In this document: in pieces, positions 1 to 5,022 of the stretch | Layout: each line of letters starts with the position of its first letter | How positions within the stretch are numbered: position 1 is the first letter of the stretch | Assembly (NCBI GenBank): GCA_036279835.1 | Contig: DASUII010000053.1 | Coordinates: 1-5,645, forward strand | From: GCA-003244245 sp036279835 | GTDB taxonomy: Bacteria; Actinomycetota; Actinomycetes; Mycobacteriales; Pseudonocardiaceae | Reading direction: 5' to 3' | DNA length: 5,645 bases | The notes under the pieces: model-generated | What the model was told of the DNA's origin: nothing | What the model saw: the letters and a program-made list of their open reading frames with translations, nothing else | Databases searched by the model: none | Made by a program: the position numbers and the translations under genes

Positions 1-330
1 GTCGCTGTACTGATGCCACCAGCCGGGCACGTTGGCCCGCCGGACGAGGGTGAGAAACGCCCGGCGTTGCTGGTCATCGGTGATGCCGTAGAGGGTGAGC
101 AGGTCCGCCACGTCGCGGTCCCGGAAGCCGACCCGGCCGAGTTCCATGCGGCTGATCTTGGCGTGGGACGCCCGGATCGCGTGCCCGGCCACTGCCGCAG
201 TGATACCACGCGCTTCTCGCAGCCGACGCAGTTGAGTACCCAACACGATACGCAGCGCGGTCGGCCCCGGCGATCGCCCCGAAACCGGCCCACCGCTGAG
301 ATCCTCACTCCACCGAGGCGCGCTCACCAT
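1..330 (-). CDS. XRE-family helix-turn-helix regulator with start of DUF5753 (partial, 3' end off the window)
   Basis: I read this frame directly: ATG at 330-328, open through position 1, giving 110 residues with no stop, so the gene continues past the left edge. Residues about 25-82 form an XRE/Cro-type helix-turn-helix, with a first helix containing QLRRLREARG, a recognition region around HAKISRMELGR and a closing segment DVADLLTLYGI. The last visible residues, VPGWWHQYSD, match the usual opening of the DUF5753 ligand/effector domain that follows this HTH in actinobacteria. An in-frame TAG at 345-343 limits the start to about this ATG. A GAGG lies directly against the ATG, too close to be a normal ribosome site; the GTG at 327 is an alternative start. 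Family knowledge: these regulators usually precede a small DUF397 gene, which would lie off the left edge. It probably binds DNA and may repress its own promoter (see the palindrome at 359-371). The effector is unknown. Confidence 0.88.
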   Translation of the reverse strand, partial: MVSAPRWSEDLSGGPVSGRSPGPTALRIVLGTQLRRLREARGITAAVAGHAIRASHAKISRMELGRVGFRDRDVADLLTLYGITDDQQRRAFLTLVRRANVPGWWHQYSD

Positions 331-358
331 CCTCGGATCAACCTAAACTGGCGCCGAG

Positions 359-371
359 GTGCAAGTTGCAC
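359..371. promoter_or_regulatory. Perfect palindrome GTGCAA-N-TTGCAC, candidate operator
   Basis: GTGCAA (359-364), a single centre base (365) and TTGCAC (366-371) form a perfect 6+6 inverted repeat. It lies a few bases downstream of the predicted transcription start (about 376) of the XRE gene and upstream of its ATG. That is where an autorepressor operator is expected. Binding by the adjacent XRE protein is an inference. Confidence 0.5.
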
Positions 372-382
372 TGCATGAAAAA

Positions 383-412
383 ACGCTACCGACGTGCGCC
401 TACAGCTGTCAA
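383..412 (-). promoter_or_regulatory. Predicted promoter of the XRE regulator gene
   Basis: On the minus strand there is a consensus -35 hexamer TTGACA (412-407), an 18-nt spacer and a TAGCGT -10 hexamer (388-383) that fits the actinobacterial TANNNT pattern. Transcription would start near 376, leaving a leader of about 45 nt before the ATG at 330. Two short palindromes, ACAGCTGT (402-409) and GCACGTGC (415-422), overlap or abut the -35 region. The match is by eye only. Confidence 0.55.
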
Positions 413-427
413 ACGCACGTGCATCTG

Positions 428-442
428 CTCGCGTTGAGCGAG
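428..442. repeat. Small inverted repeat in the intergenic region
   Basis: CTCGC (428-432), a 5-nt loop and GCGAG (438-442) form a short hairpin between the methyltransferase stop and the XRE promoter. There is no adjacent T-tract, so it is a weak terminator candidate at best. The rest of the 217-bp gap at 331-547 shows no convincing gene on either strand. Confidence 0.25.
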
Positions 443-547
443 GGATACCTACGCTCCGCCGTCCGCGAGCGCTCAGCCAGCCGGTGTGCAGGGAGGCTGC
501 CGCCGCCGGGCTCACCGTCGGGATCAAGGCCCACTGACCGACGGGCG

Positions 548-1378
548 TCAGAGTTTCCGCCCAACACCGCTGAAGTGGAACACTTCCACAGGCCCACCGA
601 GTGTGCTGCTGCAGCCAGGTCTCCACCGTGAACACGAGACCACACCGGGCTCCAATAGCTCCCGACCATCGAAGAAACGGATGAGCTCCTGACGGCTGCG
701 GGCCACTATCGGTGCCGCACCCTGCTCATTCCACAGCCGCATGGTCTCTTTGATCGCCTCACCGTCGACCTCTGCAGTGGGGTGAGAGATCACAAGGTGG
801 CTACCAGACGGCAACGCGTCCAGGAGCCGGTCCACAATAGCGTGCGCCTCGTCCGTATCCGTAATGAAATTCAAGATTCCTAACAGCATGAGTCCGACTG
901 GTCGGGTGAAGTCGAGCGTCCTGGCGGCTTCTCGCAGAATCGTGTCTGGCTCGCGAAGGTCGGCCTGCACGTAATCGGTTCTACCCTGTGGTGTGCTGGT
1001 GAGCAGGGCGCGGGCATGTACCATTATGATGGGGTCGTTGTCGACGTAGACAACCCGAGACTCCGGTGCGGTCGCTTGAGCGACTTCGTGAGTGTTGTTG
1101 GCTGTGGGCAGACCGGTGCCGATATCGAGGAACTGACGAATCCCTGCACTGCCTGCCAGATACCGGACCGCGCGGGCCAGGAATCTTCGCTCGGCGCGGA
1201 CAGTATCACGGAAGCTTGGGATGACAGCAATAATCTGTTCCGCGAGCTCGCGATCGACCGCATAGTTGTCCTTACCACCCAGCAAATAGTTCCAGAACCG
1301 AGCAGAGTGCGCTACTGCAGTATTGATAGGCAGAGCCCTTTCCTGCACCGGCGTTGGCGTTGACGAGTTGTCCGTCAC
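548..1378 (-). CDS. SAM-dependent methyltransferase, DUF574 / Methyltransf_19 family
   Basis: This 276-residue protein has the family's hallmark near the N-terminus, RFWNYLLGGKDNY (residues 27-39), followed by NYAVDRELAEQI. The Rossmann-type SAM site is visible as FLDIGTGLPT (83-92, motif I), YVDNDP (111-116, the acidic ribose-binding turn) and VQADLREP (137-144). The ending FSGVGRKL is typical of the family, so the protein looks full length. The start is a GTG at 1378-1376, preceded by GGGGGAAG (1393-1386) about 8 nt upstream, a good ribosome site. Members are abundant in actinomycetes; their substrate is generally not known, and I assign none. Family knowledge: they often occur near XRE-DUF5753/DUF397 genes, and here the next gene downstream on the same strand is such a regulator. 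The gene uses more A/T-ending codons than the Ku operon, which may indicate a separate origin. Confidence 0.92.
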   Translation of the reverse strand: MTDNSSTPTPVQERALPINTAVAHSARFWNYLLGGKDNYAVDRELAEQIIAVIPSFRDTVRAERRFLARAVRYLAGSAGIRQFLDIGTGLPTANNTHEVAQATAPESRVVYVDNDPIIMVHARALLTSTPQGRTDYVQADLREPDTILREAARTLDFTRPVGLMLLGILNFITDTDEAHAIVDRLLDALPSGSHLVISHPTAEVDGEAIKETMRLWNEQGAAPIVARSRQELIRFFDGRELLEPGVVSCSRWRPGCSSTLGGPVEVFHFSGVGRKL

Positions 1379-1465
1379 AAGTCTGCTTCCCCCGCGTTGC
1401 TCAGCTTCGTGGCGTTATTAGTCCAGGCAGAAATCACGCAACTGAATGCCCTGGTTACTTCCCCC

Positions 1466-1489
1466 GGTGGCCAGGACTTCGTAGCCACC
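1466..1489. terminator. Weak hairpin between the fusion gene and the methyltransferase gene
   Basis: GGTGGC (1466-1471) and GCCACC (1484-1489) form a 6-bp stem with a 12-nt loop, about 90 nt after the stop of the ligase-kinase fusion gene. There is no following T-run on the minus strand, so it is only a candidate intrinsic terminator or stabilising stem. No gene is supported in the surrounding non-coding stretch 1394-1580. Confidence 0.25.
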
Positions 1490-1580
1490 TAGTTGATCAC
1501 CTTACTCCCCGGCAGAGGAGCGTGATGTCACTCGTTTGGTCGACTCGCCGCGGGCGGAAGCGACGCCGGTGTCGGGCAAG

Positions 1581-3155
1581 TCATCGCGCAACGCTCGGCA
1601 CCCGGATGGAGATCCTGGTTCCGGTCCCCGGGACGAAGTCGGCTATCAAGCCGGCGCGCGCACCGAAGGAGTCCCGCAGCTGATCGTTGATCGTGCCCAG
1701 GATGTCCTGGATGTCTGCTTCCTGCCTCCCGGGACCGTCATCGGCGACGGTGATCAGGCAGTCCGGACCCTGCAGGCGCGAGGAGATCGTGACGGTGCCG
1801 CCGAGCTGCTTGCGCTCGATGCCGTTGCGAACCGCGTTGTCGACCAGTTGTTGGACCGCCAGAAACGGCAGCGCTACGGGCAGTGCCGCCGGCGCGACGT
1901 CGAGCTGCACTCGGAGCCGGTCGCGGAAGCGAGACCGTTGCAGCGTCAGGTAGCGCTCGATGTTCTCCAGCTCCTCGGCCAGCGTGGTGTGGGGGACCGA
2001 GCGCAACGAGTACCGGGTGAACTCAGCGAAGACGATCAGCAGGTCCCGGGCCCGCGGCGGGTCGGTGCTGACCAGGCCGACGATCGTGCTGATCGTGTTG
2101 AACAGGAAGTGCGGGGAGATCTGGCCGCGCAGCGTCCGCAGTTCGGCGCGAACCTGCCCGACAGCGCGGTCCAGCTCGGCGAGCAACTGTTGGTCCTCTT
2201 CGCGGCCACCTTCGCGGGCCCGCAGCACGACCGGCGCCTGTACCGCCGCCACGTGCTTGGCGGGACGCAGACCGCGCCAGGTCGGGTGCCCGAGGCGACC
2301 GTGGGAGGTCCACTGCCGGTAGAAGACCTCGCCCAGCAGTCGCGGAGCCACCCAGTGCACATCCCGGTCGGGCACCTCATCGGTGAACGGGCTGGCCGGC
2401 TGGGCCAGCTCGGTCAACCGGTCGCGCAGCTCCCGGCGGGCCGCTTCGGTGAAACCCGTAGCGACCTGGCCGACGTATCGCAGGCCCTGCTCTGTGGGGA
2501 CGCCGACCAGCAGAGCGCCGATCCCGGCGGCGCGGTGACGTTCGGGCACCCACCCTCCGATGATCACTTCTTGGGACTGGCGCAACGTAGTCTGAATCCA
2601 GCTACGGGACCGGCCCGGCTGGTACGGCGAGTCCACCCGCTTGCCGACCACGCCGCGCAGACCGTGTTCGGCAGCGGTGTCCAGCACCGTCTGGCCGTCG
2701 GCATCCAGAAAAAAGGGCGGCAGCACGACCGATCCGCCGGCGAGCTCGAGTTCCGCCAGCAGCTCCCGGCGGCGCTGATACGGCAGCTCGGCGGTGGACC
2801 GGCCATCCAGGCTGAGCAGGTCGAACACGTAGTAGGTCACCGGCGCGCGGCGCAACACCGTCGCGGTCGGACGTTGCACGTTCATCCGCCGGTGGAGCTG
2901 CGCGAAGCTGGGGCGTCCGCAGGAGTCCAACGCGACGATCTTGCCGTCGAGCAGCATCCGACGCCGCCCCGCGAACGCTGCGAGTTCCGGGTACGCGGGG
3001 GTGATGCTGCGGTGGCTGCCGCTGAACAGGCACATCCGGTCGGGCTCGGCACACGCCAGCGAGCGGATCCCGTCCCAACTGAACTCGAAGGCCCAGCCCG
3101 GGCCCGTCGGCAGCGGACCCGCTGTCGGCAACATCGGACGCACCAGCTCTGGCAT
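1581..3155 (-). CDS. Catalytically degenerate ATP-dependent DNA ligase fused to a LytS-type histidine kinase
   Basis: This is a 524-residue predicted cytoplasmic protein. Residues 1-300 align over the whole length of the LigD/LigC-type ligase core: WAFEFSWDGIR (21-31), TPAYPEL (52-58), DGKIVALD (70-77), FDLLSLDGRS (111-120), GVVGKRVDSPYQPGR (168-182), and an OB fold ending WRGLRPAK (293-300). Key residues are replaced: motif I Lys is Ser26, motif III Glu is Lys72, motif IV Glu is Arg167, motif V lysines are Gln188/Thr190, motif VI Asp is Ala299. Ligation by the known chemistry is therefore not expected. A charged, probably helical linker (311-344) leads to QISPHFLFNTI (345-355; phospho-acceptor His349), an N box VDNAVRNG (438-445) and a G1 box DDGPG (472-476). 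The G2 GxGLxN box is absent. The ATG at 3155 lies 7 nt after the Ku stop, suggesting co-transcription and coupling. An upstream start at 3251 would overlap Ku by about 90 bp and adds residues unlike a ligase. I infer a DNA-end sensor or scaffold. Confidence 0.9.
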   Translation of the reverse strand: MPELVRPMLPTAGPLPTGPGWAFEFSWDGIRSLACAEPDRMCLFSGSHRSITPAYPELAAFAGRRRMLLDGKIVALDSCGRPSFAQLHRRMNVQRPTATVLRRAPVTYYVFDLLSLDGRSTAELPYQRRRELLAELELAGGSVVLPPFFLDADGQTVLDTAAEHGLRGVVGKRVDSPYQPGRSRSWIQTTLRQSQEVIIGGWVPERHRAAGIGALLVGVPTEQGLRYVGQVATGFTEAARRELRDRLTELAQPASPFTDEVPDRDVHWVAPRLLGEVFYRQWTSHGRLGHPTWRGLRPAKHVAAVQAPVVLRAREGGREEDQQLLAELDRAVGQVRAELRTLRGQISPHFLFNTISTIVGLVSTDPPRARDLLIVFAEFTRYSLRSVPHTTLAEELENIERYLTLQRSRFRDRLRVQLDVAPAALPVALPFLAVQQLVDNAVRNGIERKQLGGTVTISSRLQGPDCLITVADDGPGRQEADIQDILGTINDQLRDSFGARAGLIADFVPGTGTRISIRVPSVAR

Positions 3156-3162
3156 CGTCGAC

Positions 3163-4026
3163 TCAGCTTCGACGGCTGGCTTGCTTACCCTTATCACCGG
3201 ACTTGCCCTTGTTACCGGACTGGCGCTGGCTCGGCACGGTCGGTGGGTCACCGCGAGCGGCCTTGGCAGCCTCGACGGAGGCCTTCAACGCGGTGATCAG
3301 GTCCACCGCCGGGGCGGGCTGCGCCGACGTCGGCGGGGCGACGAACTCCTTGCCCGCCGTCTTGGCTTCGATGACCGACAGCAACGCCTCGCGATACCCG
3401 TCCTGGTAAGCCTCGGGTGTGAAGTCGCCGGACATCGCCTCGATGAGGGTGTCGGCCATCTTCAGCTCCGCGTCGCTGACCGACACCTCGCGGTCCAGCA
3501 CGTCGAACTGCGCCTTGCGCACCTCATCGGGCCAGACCATCGTCTGCAACGCGAGCACATCGCCCCGGGGTCGCAGCACGGCCAGCGATTCCTTGCTCCG
3601 CACCGCGATCTTGGCCAGGCCCACCCGGCTGGTGCGGTCCAGCGCCGCCCGGAGCAACTCGTAAGGCTTGCGGCCGGCCGGATCTGGCTCCAGGTAATAC
3701 CCGCGCGCCAACGCCAGCGGATCGACCTGGTCAGCCGGCACGAACGCGACCAGCTCGACGACCTTGGTGGTGGGCAGCGGCAGGTTGGCGAAATCCTCGT
3801 CGGTGAGTATCACCGTCTCACCTGAGGGGAGCTCGAAACCCTTCGCGAGGTCGGCGTAGGCGACCTCCTGGTCGCACACCGTGCACATCCGCTGGTAGCG
3901 CACCCGACCGGCGTCCTCATCGTGCACCTGATGGAAGGACACATCACGGTCTTCGGTAGCCGAATACAGCCGAACCGGGATGCTGACCATCCCGAAGGCC
4001 AGTGCGCCCTTCCATATCGCCCGCAT
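3163..4026 (-). CDS. ku: Bacterial non-homologous end-joining protein Ku
   Basis: This 287-residue protein is a full-length bacterial Ku, the ring-forming homodimer that threads onto double-strand DNA ends and recruits a ligase. Visible family landmarks are IWKGALAFGMVSIPVRLY (4-21), a CTVC pair (Cys48/Cys51) followed by the DLAKGFEL segment (59-66), GYYLEPDPAGRKPYELLR (109-126), and RSKESLAVLRPRGD (143-156) with PDEVR (166-170). The dimer/bridge region ends in YREALLSVIEAKTAGKEF (211-228). After a Pro/Ala linker the tail is rich in Lys, Arg, Gly and Ser (about 268-287); such basic Ku tails are known in actinobacteria to aid DNA binding. The ATG at 4026 has no strong ribosome site, but a TACTGT -10-like hexamer ends 6 nt before it, so a leaderless transcript is plausible. 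Downstream, 7 nt after its TGA, begins the ligase-kinase fusion. No LigD polymerase or intact ligase is in the window. Confidence 0.96.
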   Translation of the reverse strand: MRAIWKGALAFGMVSIPVRLYSATEDRDVSFHQVHDEDAGRVRYQRMCTVCDQEVAYADLAKGFELPSGETVILTDEDFANLPLPTTKVVELVAFVPADQVDPLALARGYYLEPDPAGRKPYELLRAALDRTSRVGLAKIAVRSKESLAVLRPRGDVLALQTMVWPDEVRKAQFDVLDREVSVSDAELKMADTLIEAMSGDFTPEAYQDGYREALLSVIEAKTAGKEFVAPPTSAQPAPAVDLITALKASVEAAKAARGDPPTVPSQRQSGNKGKSGDKGKQASRRS

Positions 4027-4032
4027 GACACC

Positions 4033-4038
4033 ACAGTA
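4033..4038 (-). promoter_or_regulatory. Possible -10 element of a leaderless Ku promoter
   Basis: TACTGT (minus strand, 4038-4033) fits TANNNT and ends exactly 6 nt before the Ku ATG, placing a transcription start at or near the A of the ATG. The matching -35 region (about 4061-4056, GTGTCG) is a weak match. Support comes mainly from the spacing and the lack of a clear ribosome site. Confidence 0.35.
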
Positions 4039-4047
4039 GCGATTTCT

Positions 4048-4068
4048 TTCGGGGGCGACACTCCCGAA
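4048..4068. promoter_or_regulatory. Inverted repeat TTCGGG-N9-CCCGAA in the Ku/slipin divergent region
   Basis: TTCGGG (4048-4053) and CCCGAA (4063-4068) form a perfect 6-bp inverted repeat with a 9-nt spacer. It covers the expected -35 region of Ku in the 121-bp gap between the two divergent genes. It could be an operator for a dimeric regulator; no regulator can be assigned from sequence. Confidence 0.35.
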
Positions 4069-4085
4069 CTACGTGTCCAGCCCAA

Positions 4086-4110
4086 ACCGTGAGCAACGGC
4101 GTACCGTGAG
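4086..4110 (+). repeat. Direct repeat ACCGTGAG x2 upstream of the slipin gene
   Basis: Two copies of ACCGTGAG, at 4086-4093 and 4103-4110, are 17 bp apart start to start. They lie 38-62 bp upstream of the slipin ATG, in its expected promoter zone. A TACCGT (4102-4107) overlapping the second copy could act as a -10 element, but no good -35 is seen. The repeat could be a binding site or chance. Confidence 0.3.
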
Positions 4111-4147
4111 GTGGTTTGCCAGATTTCCTCCCGAGCGGAGGTGCGCT

Positions 4148-4957
4148 ATGACCGTCACCATCATCGCGGCGCTGATCGCGATCGTGGCCATCGCGTCGAT
4201 GTGGTTACTGTCCGGTGCGCGGGTGGTCAGCCAGTTCGAGCGCGGTGTGGTCTTCCGGTTCGGTCGGGTGACCAGCACTCCACGGCAGCCGGGGCTGACC
4301 TGGGTCACCCCTGGGGTGGAGAAACTCCGCAAGGTCAACATGCAGATCGTCACCATGCCGGTGCCTGCCCAAGACGGCATCACCCGCGACAACGTCTCAG
4401 TCCGGGTCGACGCGGTGGTGTACTTCCGGGTGATCGACCCGGTCAAGGTCATCGTCGACGTGCAGGACTACCTCCAGGCCGTCTCGCAGGTCGCGCAGAC
4501 CTCGTTGCGCTCGATCATCGGCAAGAGCGACCTGGACGATCTGCTGTCCAACCGCGAGCGGCTCAACGAGGGGCTGGAACTGTTGATCGACAGCCCCGCG
4601 CTGGGCTGGGGCGTGCAGATCGACCGGGTGGAGATCAAGGATGTCGCGCTGCCGGAGTCGATGAAGCGGTCGATGTCGCGCCAGGCCGAAGCAGAGCGGG
4701 AACGGCGGGCCCGGGTGATCAGCGCCGAGGGTGAGCTGCAAGCGTCGGAGAAGCTGGCCCAAGCCGCCGCCGCGATGGCCGACACCCCCGGTGCCCTGCA
4801 ACTACGCCTGCTGGAAACCGTCGTGCAGGTCGCCTCAGAGAAGAACTCAACATTGGTCCTGCCCTTTCCGATCGAACTCCTGCGCTATCTCGACGCCGCC
4901 ACCCCCCGTCCCGATCCGCATCCAACGGCCTCAGCGGAGCTACCAGCACCCGAATAA
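4148..4957 (+). CDS. Slipin / stomatin-like SPFH (band 7) membrane protein
   Basis: This is a 269-residue protein. Residues about 2-22 (TIIAALIAIVAIASMWLL core) form one N-terminal membrane segment, followed at once by the SPFH/band-7 domain. The domain shows VVSQFERGVVFRFGRV (26-41), PGLTWVTPG (48-56), the VSVRVDAVVYFRVIDP run (83-98), SLRSIIGKSDLDDLL (119-133) and WGVQIDRVEIKDVALPESM (154-172). Residues 172-210 are a Glu/Arg/Ala-rich helix, likely coiled coil, followed by a second helical stretch, a hydrophobic LVLPFPIELLRYL (236-248) and a Pro-rich end. This is normal slipin order and length. The ATG at 4148 was chosen because GGAGG (4137-4141) sits 6 nt upstream; an in-frame ATG at 4073 has no such site and precedes the membrane segment with unrelated residues. 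Slipins oligomerise and organise membrane microdomains; a specific partner is unknown. No NfeD-type protease gene is next to it here. It is divergent from Ku, so co-regulation is possible but not shown. Confidence 0.93.
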   Translation: MTVTIIAALIAIVAIASMWLLSGARVVSQFERGVVFRFGRVTSTPRQPGLTWVTPGVEKLRKVNMQIVTMPVPAQDGITRDNVSVRVDAVVYFRVIDPVKVIVDVQDYLQAVSQVAQTSLRSIIGKSDLDDLLSNRERLNEGLELLIDSPALGWGVQIDRVEIKDVALPESMKRSMSRQAEAERERRARVISAEGELQASEKLAQAAAAMADTPGALQLRLLETVVQVASEKNSTLVLPFPIELLRYLDAATPRPDPHPTASAELPAPE

Positions 4958-4985
4958 CGCTCCCCCGACGAAGCACGCAGCTACA

Positions 4986-5006
4986 CCCACCCACAGCGTG
5001 GTAGGG
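4986..5006. terminator. Weak hairpin between the convergent slipin and beta-propeller genes
   Basis: CCAC (4991-4994), a 3-nt loop and GTGG (4998-5001) form a short stem, with CCC (4986-4988) and GGG (5004-5006) able to pair outside a small internal loop. It lies in the 65-bp gap where both genes end, where a bidirectional terminator would be expected. There is no clear T-tract, so support is weak. Confidence 0.25.
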
Positions 5007-5022
5007 GCCGGAGAATGTGGGG

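Noticed and set aside
324..669. Short frames on both strands in the gap between the methyltransferase and XRE genes
   Set aside because: They overlap the methyltransferase end, lack ribosome sites and recognisable motifs, and look like random high-GC open frames.
1415..1441. TTGCGT-N15-TAATAA as a promoter for the methyltransferase gene
   Set aside because: The spacer is short and the -10 lacks the final T; the match is not better than chance, although an A/T-rich patch is there.
3156..3251. Upstream start of the fusion gene at 3251, adding 32 residues
   Set aside because: It would overlap the Ku coding end by about 90 bp, the extra residues do not resemble a ligase N-terminus, and the ATG at 3155 gives the usual MPELVRPMLP-type beginning close after the Ku stop.
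1536..3296. Long 586-codon open frame on the plus strand opposite the ligase-kinase fusion
   Set aside because: It is an antisense shadow of a high-GC gene. Its translation is low-complexity, rich in Arg, Gln, Gly and Ala, and matches no family, while the minus strand has clear ligase and kinase motifs throughout.
2941..3825. 294-codon plus-strand frame opposite Ku
   Set aside because: It is a shadow frame: Ku on the opposite strand is unmistakable and covers most of the same bases.
4073..4147. Longer slipin start at 4073
   Set aside because: It lacks a ribosome site and puts 25 Arg-rich residues before the membrane segment; the ATG at 4148 has GGAGG at ideal spacing.
4111..4734. 207-codon plus-strand frame inside the slipin gene
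   Set aside because: It is an out-of-frame shadow with Arg/Gly/His-rich composition; the slipin frame carries the full SPFH domain.
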